Positions 24,058-32,345 of a stretch of 64,000 nucleotides of DNA are shown here, one piece after another. The first letter of the stretch is position 1, and each line of letters begins with the position of its first letter. Location of the stretch: NCBI GenBank assembly GCA_963742315.1, contig CAVULE010000015.1, forward strand, positions 124,001 through 188,000, written 5' to 3'. Under the pieces are notes generated by a model. The model worked only from the letters and a program-made list of their open reading frames with translations, searched no databases and was not told the origin of the DNA. The DNA comes from AV69 sp963742315. Its GTDB lineage: Bacteria > Verrucomicrobiota > Verrucomicrobiia > Chthoniobacterales > UBA10450. Both the position numbers and the translations under genes were made by a program.

Positions 24058-26727
24058 ATGCCGCGACTCCGCGCCTGGTTTTCTCGACTCCTCGGACTGT
24101 TTTCCAAAAATCGTCGCGATGCGGAGATGGCGGAAGAGATGCAAGCGCATGTCGATCTTTTGATCGAACGAAACATTGCCGCTGGAATGTCGCCCGAGGA
24201 AGCGCACAACGCCGCCCTGCGACAATTCGGCCGAGTCGAGCAGACCAAAGAAATCGCGCGCGAGCAGCGAGTATGGACTTGGGCGGATGAATTTCTGCAG
24301 GACATTCGCTTCGGCGCGCGCATGCTCGTGCGCAGCCCGGGTTTTTCCGTTCTCGCGATTCTTTGCCTTACGCTTGGGATCGGAACCAACGCCGCGGTCT
24401 TCAGTTGGATCGAGGGGATTCTGATTCGCCCGTATCCGCTGGTTGCGCATCAAGACCGGATGGTCGCGCTCTTTGGGACCAGACAAGGAACTACGGAAAA
24501 GGAGGGGCTCGCCTATCCCGACTTTCTCGATCTCCAAAAAAACTCAACTCTGTTCGAATCGTTCATTGTCGATCGAATTACGGGCACGACGCTCAGCATT
24601 GGCGATCGCGCCGAACGCGCTACGGGTGGAATCGTCTCGGCGAATTATTTCGATGCGCTGGGTGTTCGCCCGCTGCTCGGTCGCGGATTTCGGCCGGAAG
24701 AAGGCGAGGGACGAAATGCGCATCCGGTCACAGTAATTAGTTACCTGACCTGGCAGGACCGTTACAAGGGCGACCCGGACATTATCGGCAAAACGCAATA
24801 TCTCGACGGCGTGCAACACACGATCATTGGCGTCGCGCCGGAAAAATTCCACGGCACCTTCATTGGATATTCGTTCAACTTCTGGGTGCCGACGTCGATG
24901 CAGGAGACATTTGATTCGACCGGCTACAAACTGGAAGACCGCGGGGCACGCTGGATTGAAGGTTACGCGTTTTTGAAACCGGGCGTCACGCGCCAACAAG
25001 CGCAAGCCGAGCTCAATGCGATCGCACAACGACTCGAGAATGATTTTCCGGAAACAAACCGCGGGCACGGCTTTGAAATTCTGCCGCTCTGGAAAACCCC
25101 ATTCAACGCCGTCGCAAATCTGTCGCCCACACTGGGCATCACAACCGGGGTCGCGTTTTTCGTTCTCTTAATCGCCTGCGCGAACGTGAGTAATCTGCTC
25201 CTCGCTCGATCGTTGTTGCGTCGTCATGAAATGACAATGCGCCTGGCACTCGGTGCGCGACGCCGCCGTCTAGTGAAACAACTTTTCACCGAAGGTCTGT
25301 TGCTTTCCGTGATCGCCGCCGCCGGTGGAATCACGGTAGCGTACTGGTGTCGCAACGCTCTCGTTCTGGTGTCTCCAACCCGCATTCCAGGCATCGCAAT
25401 CGATTATCCCGGACAACTCGACTGGCGTGTTCTGGCTCTAAGTGTCGCAGTTTGCATCGGATCGACAATGCTGTTCGCCCTGGTGCCGGCCATTCAAGCA
25501 AGCCATGTCGATCTTTCCGGCGCCCTCAAAAGTGAAAGTAGCGGAATGATAGGCGGCAGTGGCCGATCGCGCCTGCGGTCCGTGCTGGTGTTCGTTCAAG
25601 TGGCGCTGAGTTTTGTCCTCATTGCTGGAACTGGATTATTGCTCCGAAGCCTGGCGCAAATGCAAAGCTCCGATCCAGGATTCTCGACACGAAACGTCGT
25701 CGTGTCGGGGGTGGATCTTTTTTCTTCCGGCTACAAGCCCGAGCGGGCCAAAATTTTTTACGAACAAATGCTGGAGCGCATCCGGGCGCTGCCCGGCGTT
25801 CAATCGGTAGCATTGGCCCGGGTCAGGCCTTTCAGCTATGCGGTTTACTCGTCGGCGCCGCTGGAGATCGAAGGTTATCAGCCGCCGCGCAATGAGCAGG
25901 TGACGGCGGAATACAATCAAGTTGGCGAAGGATACTTTAGCACAATCGGCATCCCAATTGTTACAGGCCGGGAATTCACTCGCGACGATGACGAAAACGC
26001 GCCACCGGTCGCGATCGTCAATGAGACGATGGCGGCAAAATATTGGCCGGGAAAAGACGCGATCGGTCAGCGCCTCAAGGTGAAAGACAAATGGATGGAG
26101 GTTGTGGGCGTGGCAAAGAATGCGAACTACCGAACCAAGCTTGAGCAGCCGATAACATTTTTTTATGTGCCGGTTCGCCAGAATTTTGTCGTCCAAAACG
26201 GCTTCATTATCCGGACGGAGCAAAGCGCGACCGCGATCATGAACGCGTTCGGTCGCGAAATCCACGCGCTCGATCAAAATCTCGCGCCCTTGGACACAAT
26301 CACTTTGCAAGAGCAAGTCGATCGCATGAGTTACACGCAACGCCTGGCGGTAACGCTGCTGGCAATATTCGGAGGAATGGCCCTCTTTCTCGCCGCGATT
26401 GGACTGTACGCGGTCCTGTCCTACTCCGTCTCCCAAAGCACGCGTGAACTTGGCTTACGGATGGCGCTCGGCGCGGGCGCGGGCGATCTCTTGCGTTTGG
26501 TCATTTCGCGCGGGGTACGATTGACTACTGTGGGAGTTGCTATCGGCGCGATTGCAGCGCTCACCCTGACGCGTTTGATGGGCAATCTGCTTTACAAGGT
26601 GAGCCCGCGCGATCCGCTCTCATTCGGCGTGGCCTTCATCGTAATGACGCTAGTCGCGTTAGTCGCCTGCTTTCTCCCGGCTTGGCGGGCTGCCCGCATA
26701 GATCCCGTTCGCGCTCTGCGGACTTAA
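24058..26727 (+). CDS. ADOP-type duplicated ABC permease (MacB/FtsX fold)
   Basis: 889-aa membrane protein with two MacB-periplasmic-core plus FtsX modules in one chain. A soluble N-terminal segment of about 80 residues contains EEMQAHVDLLIERNIAAGMSPEEAHNAALRQFG, typical of Acidobacterial Duplicated Orphan Permeases. Module 1 starts with VLAILCLTLGIGTNAAVFSWI and has FtsX segments around residues 355-480. Module 2 has FVQVALSFVLIAGTGLLLRSL and the C-terminal LGLRMALGAGAGDLLRLVISRG...LACFLPAWRAARIDPVRALR-like end. No ATPase subunit is adjacent. Likely regulated by the PadR protein upstream. Substrate unknown. Confidence 0.9.
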   Translation: MPRLRAWFSRLLGLFSKNRRDAEMAEEMQAHVDLLIERNIAAGMSPEEAHNAALRQFGRVEQTKEIAREQRVWTWADEFLQDIRFGARMLVRSPGFSVLAILCLTLGIGTNAAVFSWIEGILIRPYPLVAHQDRMVALFGTRQGTTEKEGLAYPDFLDLQKNSTLFESFIVDRITGTTLSIGDRAERATGGIVSANYFDALGVRPLLGRGFRPEEGEGRNAHPVTVISYLTWQDRYKGDPDIIGKTQYLDGVQHTIIGVAPEKFHGTFIGYSFNFWVPTSMQETFDSTGYKLEDRGARWIEGYAFLKPGVTRQQAQAELNAIAQRLENDFPETNRGHGFEILPLWKTPFNAVANLSPTLGITTGVAFFVLLIACANVSNLLLARSLLRRHEMTMRLALGARRRRLVKQLFTEGLLLSVIAAAGGITVAYWCRNALVLVSPTRIPGIAIDYPGQLDWRVLALSVAVCIGSTMLFALVPAIQASHVDLSGALKSESSGMIGGSGRSRLRSVLVFVQVALSFVLIAGTGLLLRSLAQMQSSDPGFSTRNVVVSGVDLFSSGYKPERAKIFYEQMLERIRALPGVQSVALARVRPFSYAVYSSAPLEIEGYQPPRNEQVTAEYNQVGEGYFSTIGIPIVTGREFTRDDDENAPPVAIVNETMAAKYWPGKDAIGQRLKVKDKWMEVVGVAKNANYRTKLEQPITFFYVPVRQNFVVQNGFIIRTEQSATAIMNAFGREIHALDQNLAPLDTITLQEQVDRMSYTQRLAVTLLAIFGGMALFLAAIGLYAVLSYSVSQSTRELGLRMALGAGAGDLLRLVISRGVRLTTVGVAIGAIAALTLTRLMGNLLYKVSPRDPLSFGVAFIVMTLVALVACFLPAWRAARIDPVRALRT

Positions 26728-26859
26728 TTGTCCCGATAATATTGCAAGTCTAGAATCCGGCTCGCGCCGCGACGGCCGATACTTGATACTCGATGTTGCA
26801 TGCTGGATGCTGGATTTTGGCTGTCTTAAGTAGCAAGAACCTACTATGCCACGCAAAGG

Positions 26860-28008
26860 ATGAATAAAGTCGTTTCAGTTCCAGCCGTTTTTAGGAAAAC
26901 GAGAGATACTTTCGCCGCCGGGGCAAAAACCCTGCCGCAACGATACTTTGTCTCGACCGAAATCTTTCGCCAGGAACAAGAACAAATCTTCTCGACGCGG
27001 TGGCTGTTGGTTGGGCATCAGAGTCAGATCGCTGATGCCGGCGACTATTTCTTGGTATCGCTTCTGCCTTCATCCGATTACCGCGCGGCAGGCGAATCGT
27101 TGATCATTACTCGTGATAAGAGCGGAGCGATTCACGGATTCTACAATGTTTGCCGCCATCGCGGGACGCGCTTGAAGGAAGATGCCTGCGGTCACGGCTC
27201 CGCGATTCAATGCCCGTATCACGCCTGGACCTACGGACTCAATGGAAGATTGATCGGTGCGCCACATATGGATGAGGTGCCGGGGTTCGATAAAGCTGAT
27301 TATTCCCTGCGCCCGGTGGATCTCGCGCTTTGGAAAGGATTCATCTTCATCAATCTCGATGAGAACGCGATGCCGTTGCAAGAATGGTTCGCGCCGTTGG
27401 ACGGGAAGTTTTCGCATTGGAACATGCCGATCTTGCGCCCGGCAAAACGGGTCGAGTATGACGTGCGGGCCAACTGGAAGTTGATGTTCGAGAATTATTC
27501 GGAGTGCTATCACTGCCCCGGTGTGCATCCGCAATTACAGAAAGTTTCACCGTACGATTCGGCGGAGAACGATCTGTGCGAAGGACCGTTCCTCGGCGGA
27601 TTTATGAAGATCAATCCTGGCAAGAGCCTGACCATGAGCGGAAACGCTTGCGCAGCGTTCGTCGGCAAGATCGAGAATCTTCAGCAGGTTTTTTATTATT
27701 CGATTTTCCCGAACATGCTTCTCAGTCTGCATCCCGAATACGTGATGGTGCATCAGCTCTGGCCCCAGTCACCGGAGCGAACACTGATTGTATGCGATTG
27801 GCTATTTCATCCGGACGCGTTCAATCGATCCGATTTCAAACCCGATGACGCGATCGAATTCTGGAACATGACGAACACACAGGATTGGCACGTATGCGAA
27901 TTGAGTCAGCAAGGAATCACGTCACGTGCGTATGAGCCGGGGCCGTATAGTTCGCGCGAAAGTATTCCTGCGGCGTGGGACAGGTATTATCTTGGCATGA
28001 TGCATTAA
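26860..28008 (+). CDS. Rieske non-heme iron oxygenase, alpha subunit
   Basis: 382 aa. Rieske [2Fe-2S] centre CRHRGTRL...CPYHAWTYG in the N-terminal third. Mononuclear iron site: NYSECYHCPGVHP supplies the two His, with a downstream Asp expected near NMTNTQDWHVCELSQQG. This arrangement resembles quaternary-ammonium or aromatic ring-hydroxylating oxygenases (GbcA/carnitine or choline monooxygenase type). No reductase or ferredoxin gene is adjacent. It is 180 bases upstream of tryptophan dioxygenase, hinting at aromatic or N-methylated amino-acid metabolism, but the substrate is unknown. Confidence 0.88.
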   Translation: MNKVVSVPAVFRKTRDTFAAGAKTLPQRYFVSTEIFRQEQEQIFSTRWLLVGHQSQIADAGDYFLVSLLPSSDYRAAGESLIITRDKSGAIHGFYNVCRHRGTRLKEDACGHGSAIQCPYHAWTYGLNGRLIGAPHMDEVPGFDKADYSLRPVDLALWKGFIFINLDENAMPLQEWFAPLDGKFSHWNMPILRPAKRVEYDVRANWKLMFENYSECYHCPGVHPQLQKVSPYDSAENDLCEGPFLGGFMKINPGKSLTMSGNACAAFVGKIENLQQVFYYSIFPNMLLSLHPEYVMVHQLWPQSPERTLIVCDWLFHPDAFNRSDFKPDDAIEFWNMTNTQDWHVCELSQQGITSRAYEPGPYSSRESIPAAWDRYYLGMMH

Positions 28009-28095
28009 CATTCTCGTGCTCGTTTGCCAGCCGGAGCTCTAGCGAAGGCGGCTGCTCGTAATCTAATCGAATTCTTAAAAGGCCCTCACCTCAGT

Positions 28096-28114
28096 CCTCT
28101 CCCCGAGGGAGAGG
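28096..28114. repeat. Hairpin CCTCTCCC/GGGAGAGG
   Basis: Eight-base-pair perfect stem in the gap between the Rieske oxygenase and tryptophan dioxygenase genes, embedded in CCCTCACCTCAGT, a sequence style found in widespread bacterial intergenic repeats. No T-tract follows. Confidence 0.5.
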
Positions 28115-28188
28115 CAGGAATCGCACGAATGGCTTTGTGATCACGTTAAATCGTTGAAACGTTAGAGCGTTGAAGCGAGCATGAACCC

Positions 28189-28974
28189 ATGCCTCCGCTT
28201 ACGTATGCCAACTACTTGGATTTGGAGAAGCTCCTGACTCTCCAGAAACCGCGCTCAACGCCGGCGGAGCACGATGAAATGCTCTTCATCATCATTCACC
28301 AAACCTATGAGCTCTGGTTCAAGCAGCTGCTGCATGAGTTTGAAAAAATTAAGAAAGATTTTTCCGCTGGCGATCTCTTCGGCGCGATTCATTCCTTCAA
28401 GCGCACTCGAACCATCATGAAGACACTGGTGGCACAGGTGGACATCCTCGAGACGATGACGCCATCGTCCTTTTCGAGTTTCCGTGACCGACTTGAGACG
28501 GCATCGGGATTTCAATCGATCCAGTTTCGGGAGTTGGAATTTCTGCTCGGCTACAAACGCTCTTCCACACTCGCGCATGTTAAGCCGGACTTTCCCGGTT
28601 ATGATCGGCTGCAGCGGCGGCTCGGCGAAAGCACGGTGATCGATCATTTCTACGATTTTCTCGCTACCCGCGGCGCTCAGATTCCACCGGCGCTAAAAAA
28701 TCGCGACCTCTCGCAGCCAAATGAGCCCAACGAACAAGTGCAAACGGAAATTTTACGGCTCTACCAGAGTTCGCCGGAAGTTTCCATCCTTTTCGAATTG
28801 ATGACCGATTTCGACGAGGGACTACAGGAATGGCGGTATCGTCACATCAAATTGGTTGAGCGAACAATCGGCGCGAAACACGGCACCGGCGGATCGCCCG
28901 GCGTGCCATTTCTAAAACAGTCGCTTTTCAAGCCGATTTTCCACGATCTCTGGGCCATCAGGCATGAGATGTAA
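28189..28974 (+). CDS. kynA: Tryptophan 2,3-dioxygenase
   Basis: 261 aa, typical of bacterial TDO (about 260-285). Heme enzyme that opens the indole ring of L-tryptophan to N-formylkynurenine, the first committed step of the kynurenine pathway. TYANYLDLEKLLTLQ, the distal His in IIIHQTYELWFKQLLHE, the substrate-binding Arg region FSSFRDRLETASGFQS, and the proximal-heme His region RYRHIKLVERTIGAKHGTGGS are all present. Complete and unfragmented. Followed by 178 bases without a gene, then an aquaporin. Confidence 0.97.
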   Translation: MPPLTYANYLDLEKLLTLQKPRSTPAEHDEMLFIIIHQTYELWFKQLLHEFEKIKKDFSAGDLFGAIHSFKRTRTIMKTLVAQVDILETMTPSSFSSFRDRLETASGFQSIQFRELEFLLGYKRSSTLAHVKPDFPGYDRLQRRLGESTVIDHFYDFLATRGAQIPPALKNRDLSQPNEPNEQVQTEILRLYQSSPEVSILFELMTDFDEGLQEWRYRHIKLVERTIGAKHGTGGSPGVPFLKQSLFKPIFHDLWAIRHEM

Positions 28975-29152
28975 CCGCAGCGCTGTGGTGCCCCGGGATG
29001 ACGAAGCACCCGCGTGCGTCAGGCTACGGCGCGACAGGCGTCGAAGAACACTATCTCCGAGCGGAAAAATAGCTTTCCCGCCCCGCTCCGTTCCGATACA
29101 GAATCTTGCTCAGGCAATCTGATCGGACCCTTCACCAATCCACAAAACTAAA

Positions 29153-29779
29153 ATGAAAAAATACGTTGCGGAATTTATCGGGACTTTCTTCCTCGTTCTC
29201 ACGGTTGGCTGCACTGTCATTCCGGCTGCATCCGGCGTTATTGCGCCGCTGGCAATCGGCGCAGCCCTTATGGTCATGGTTTACGCCGGCGGGCACATCT
29301 CCGGAGGGCATTTCAATCCAGCCGTGACCCTGGCTGTCTTCACGCGCGGGCGTTGTGAAGCAAAGGATGTCGTTCCCTACTGGGTTGCGCAGCTTCTCGC
29401 AGGCGCGGCCGCCGCCTGCGTCGCAGTCTTTCTTGTCGGCAAAAGCGGGACGCCGGTGGAGATCACAAATATTCCCGTCGCTTTTGTGGCTGAGTTTCTT
29501 TTTACCTTCGCTCTTGCTTATGTGGTGCTGAATTCCGCGACATCAAAAGATACGGCCAACAATTCGTTCTACGGCCTAGCCATTGGCATGACGGTCATGG
29601 TTGGCGCATTTTCGGTTGGCTCAATCTCTGGCGGAGCGTTTAATCCGGCCGTCGCCCTCGGCGCGGCCATGATGAAGCTGATAAAAATCTCGGACATGTG
29701 GATCCACATCGTCGCCGATCTCGCGGGCGGCCTTGTCGCGGCATTGACGTTCAAGTTCCTGAATCCAACGGACAAATAG
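29153..29779 (+). CDS. MIP-family channel (aquaporin-like) with atypical second NPA motif
   Basis: 208-aa polytopic membrane protein with six hydrophobic segments and the two half-helix NPA motifs: GGHFNPAVTLAVF and GGAFNPAVALGAAM. In classical water and glycerol channels the second motif is NPAR, with Arg lining the selectivity filter. Here it is NPAV, so the filter Arg is missing and permeability may differ (small neutral solutes or gases). Convergent with the ACMSD gene. Confidence 0.88.
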   Translation: MKKYVAEFIGTFFLVLTVGCTVIPAASGVIAPLAIGAALMVMVYAGGHISGGHFNPAVTLAVFTRGRCEAKDVVPYWVAQLLAGAAAACVAVFLVGKSGTPVEITNIPVAFVAEFLFTFALAYVVLNSATSKDTANNSFYGLAIGMTVMVGAFSVGSISGGAFNPAVALGAAMMKLIKISDMWIHIVADLAGGLVAALTFKFLNPTDK

Positions 29780-29818
29780 CGGGGAGTTTTTGTAAGAGGA
29801 GAATCGCTTAATCTCCGA

Positions 29819-30859
29819 TTAGGGCTTGATACCCAAGAAATCGGCCGCGGTGCCGGAAAATAGTTGCGCTTTCTCTTTCGGGGAGAGCTTCAGCGATTCG
29901 ATGAGTTTGCCCGGATGGGCTTCGCCTAACGGGAATGGGTAGTCGGAGCCTAACGCAACGCGCGCGGGGCCGAATAATTTCAGCAAGAGCTTCAAGGCAT
30001 CGAGATCGTGGACGAGTGAATCGACGTAGAATCGCGCCGGGGTGTGGCCATGCGCGAGATAGCTACGTGGTGTGGCGGGGTTGTCGGTCGGGTATAAGTC
30101 TGGACGCACGTGAAAGCCATGTTCGATTCGTCCGATAGTGAATGGGAATGCGCCACCACCGTGGGCGAAAGCGACGCGCAGTGTCGGGAATCGGTCGAAG
30201 ACGCCGCCGAAAATCATTGAACAAATCGCCAGCGACGTCTCAGCCGGCATCCCGACGAGCCACGGTAACCAATAATTCGGCATGCGTTCCTTGCCGACCA
30301 TGTCCCAGGGATGAACGAAAATGGCAGCGTCGAGTTGTTCTGCTGCGGTCCAAACGGGCTGAAGCGAAGCATTATCGAGATTCAAAGTGTCGATGCGTCC
30401 GGAATGCGGATTTGCGTCCACGTGCGTGCCAATCTCTGCGCCGCGCAATCCCAGCTCACGAAGGCAACGTTCCAACTCTTGAGCCGCGAGATCCGGATCC
30501 TGCAGCGGGATCGTCGCCAAGCCAGCGAATCGCTTCGGGTGGTCCCGGACCACCTCGGCGATGTGATCATTCAGCCGCCGTGAAAGATCGAGCGCGTCGT
30601 GTGGTTTCGCCCAATAACTAAACATCACGGGCACGGTCGAAAGCACCTGCATGGTAATTTTTTCGCGATCCATTTCTTCGAGCCGCTGTTTCGGGTCCCA
30701 CACATTGTCTGTGATTTCGCGAAAGACGCGGTCGCCGATCATCATCCGCGCACAGCATGGTTTGTAGTGATCGAGCCGCACGAATCCCGGGTAGCCGTAT
30801 TTCGCGTCAAGATCGGGCCAATCCCGCGGAAGAATGTGGGTGTGGAGGTCGATTTTCAT
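29819..30859 (-). CDS. 2-amino-3-carboxymuconate-6-semialdehyde decarboxylase (ACMSD)
   Basis: 346-aa zinc-dependent amidohydrolase-fold decarboxylase that removes CO2 from ACMS, diverting it from quinolinate toward 2-aminomuconate. Metal ligands: MKIDLHTHILP (two His), FVHPWDM (His), AFAHGGGAFPF (His) and LGSDYPFPLGE (Asp). Blocks such as STVPVMFSYWAKP, KYWLPWLVGMPAET-like NYWLPWLVGMPAETS and HPGKLIESL are strikingly close to animal ACMSD. A short HGHTPAR stretch near residue 275 looks like an insertion relative to the animal enzyme as I recall it. Downstream of the HAAO gene on the same strand, separated by a hairpin repeat. Confidence 0.95.
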   Translation of the reverse strand: MKIDLHTHILPRDWPDLDAKYGYPGFVRLDHYKPCCARMMIGDRVFREITDNVWDPKQRLEEMDREKITMQVLSTVPVMFSYWAKPHDALDLSRRLNDHIAEVVRDHPKRFAGLATIPLQDPDLAAQELERCLRELGLRGAEIGTHVDANPHSGRIDTLNLDNASLQPVWTAAEQLDAAIFVHPWDMVGKERMPNYWLPWLVGMPAETSLAICSMIFGGVFDRFPTLRVAFAHGGGAFPFTIGRIEHGFHVRPDLYPTDNPATPRSYLAHGHTPARFYVDSLVHDLDALKLLLKLFGPARVALGSDYPFPLGEAHPGKLIESLKLSPKEKAQLFSGTAADFLGIKP

Positions 30860-30860
30860 G

Positions 30861-30947
30861 GGTGGATCGAGCAGTCTCCTGCTCGATGCCAGTTTAAGCG
30901 GCGCAGCTTCAATCTAAAAAATCGCCCGGCGGAGCGGTTGATCCACC
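30861..30947. repeat. Nested inverted repeat between HAAO and ACMSD genes
   Basis: Outer arms GGTGGATC (30861-30868) and GATCCACC (30940-30947) enclose a perfect hairpin ATCGAGCAG / CTGCTCGAT at 30866-30887. The element fills the 88-base gap between two genes of one presumed operon, so it could modulate mRNA stability or be a mobile-repeat insertion. Confidence 0.55.
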
Positions 30948-31529
30948 TTAGAACGGTTTTACCGGCTCAGGCTGCGGGACTTTTTTGCCGCACTTTTTGC
31001 AGGTTCGCCGTGCATCGTCGTTCCAAAAATCGAGCATCGCCTGACTGAAGTGTTCGACGATGTCGCCGCAGTCGAAATCGATGTCTTCCACTAATGCCCC
31101 GCAATTGTCGCAGTAAAAGATGACATGCTCGTGCTCGCCCGGCGGCCGGCGACGCTCAACTACCACTCCCAAAGTGTCCGGCGGACGTACTGGCGCGTGC
31201 GGAACGTTCGGCGGAATGAAGAACGTCTCCCCCTCACGCACGAGATGATCGATAATGCGGTCGCCTTCCCGAATACGCACTTTAATGTCCCCCTTGAGCT
31301 GGTAAAAATATTCTTCCGAATCAACCAGATGAAAGTCGTTCCGGGCGTTCGGGCCCTTGATCACCATCACAAAAAAATCGCGACCATCATAGAGGTAACG
31401 ATTGCTCACCGGCGGCTTAAATTTTTCGCGATTCTGCTCGATCCAGTGCTCGAGATTGATCGGCGGCTGCACTGTGGGCGCTGTTTTGTTTGCGGACAAT
31501 GTCGTTGCCCGCTCTGTAATTGTGGCCAT
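30948..31529 (-). CDS. 3-hydroxyanthranilate 3,4-dioxygenase
   Basis: 193-aa cupin-fold non-heme iron dioxygenase that opens the ring of 3-hydroxyanthranilate to ACMS. Iron and substrate residues lie in ARNDFHLVDSEEYFYQLKG (His, Glu) and PPNVPHAPVRP (His). The C-terminus carries a rubredoxin-like metal site, CDNCG and CKKCG, characteristic of the bacterial (NbaC-type) form. Upstream member of the pair with ACMSD, which uses its product. Divergent from the L,D-transpeptidase gene with about 190 bases between starts. Confidence 0.96.
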   Translation of the reverse strand: MATITERATTLSANKTAPTVQPPINLEHWIEQNREKFKPPVSNRYLYDGRDFFVMVIKGPNARNDFHLVDSEEYFYQLKGDIKVRIREGDRIIDHLVREGETFFIPPNVPHAPVRPPDTLGVVVERRRPPGEHEHVIFYCDNCGALVEDIDFDCGDIVEHFSQAMLDFWNDDARRTCKKCGKKVPQPEPVKPF

Positions 31530-31719
31530 TAAACGAGCGTATTCCGTCTGCAGGCAGCGTCAAACCAGGAAGAATTGTCAAAGCGCAACTAATGGGGCGT
31601 TCCTTTTGTAAACCAGCCAACGGCATCGAGATTGCTACGTTCTCATCGCCAAAGCCGATAAACCCACGATGCCACTTCCCGTTGAACCGCGTCACGATAC
31701 AATTAGCGTCCCCCGCCGA

Positions 31720-32292
31720 ATGAAAGCCCCGAAAATCATCCCAATCCTTGCCGCCATTGGCTCCGTAATTATCTTCGGCGGCTGCGCGGATTTCACGCAG
31801 GAAAGGCTGCCCGATTTTTTTCCCGGCGCGGCGACGTCCGAAGGCTACTGGCGTGGTGATAATGCTCCCGGGCCGGCCAAGATCGTCGTCCATGTAGGCG
31901 AACAACGCGCTTACTTTTACAAGGGCCACCGGCTGGTTGGGGAAAGCACTGTCTCAACCGGAAAGCGAGGTTTCGATACGCCACCCGGTCGTTATCGTGT
32001 AACCGAAAAGGACAAAAATCATATCTCGAGTGAGTTCGGCGACTACATCAACAACCGGGGCGAGGTGGTAAAATCCAACATCGATGTACGCAAAGACGCA
32101 CAACCTAAAGGCACTCATTTTGATGGCGCCCGCATGCCTTACTTTATGCGATTCAATGGCGGCTATGGCATGCACGCCGGCTATGTCCCTCAGTTTCGCG
32201 CGTCGCACGGTTGCATCCGGCTGCCGCCGCGAATGGCACGGCATTTTTTTGAAAACGCCCCAGACGACACCCCGGTGATCGTTCGGGAATAA
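31720..32292 (+). CDS. L,D-transpeptidase (YkuD) lipoprotein-like
   Basis: 190 aa from the ATG at 31720, giving a hydrophobic N-terminus ending in IIFGGC, a plausible lipobox, so probably a periplasmic lipoprotein. The YkuD catalytic motif is SHGCIRLPPRMARHFF with upstream GYGMHAGYVPQFRA. The substrate strand AKIVVHVGEQRAYFYKGHRLV...STGKRGFDTPPGRYRVTEKD is standard. It crosslinks peptidoglycan (3-3 bonds) or attaches proteins to it. Confidence 0.92.
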   Translation: MKAPKIIPILAAIGSVIIFGGCADFTQERLPDFFPGAATSEGYWRGDNAPGPAKIVVHVGEQRAYFYKGHRLVGESTVSTGKRGFDTPPGRYRVTEKDKNHISSEFGDYINNRGEVVKSNIDVRKDAQPKGTHFDGARMPYFMRFNGGYGMHAGYVPQFRASHGCIRLPPRMARHFFENAPDDTPVIVRE

Positions 32293-32345
32293 GCGCTGGC
32301 TCCCTCGCGATTGAGCCGGCGACGAAGGCATGTACCGTCAACTCG

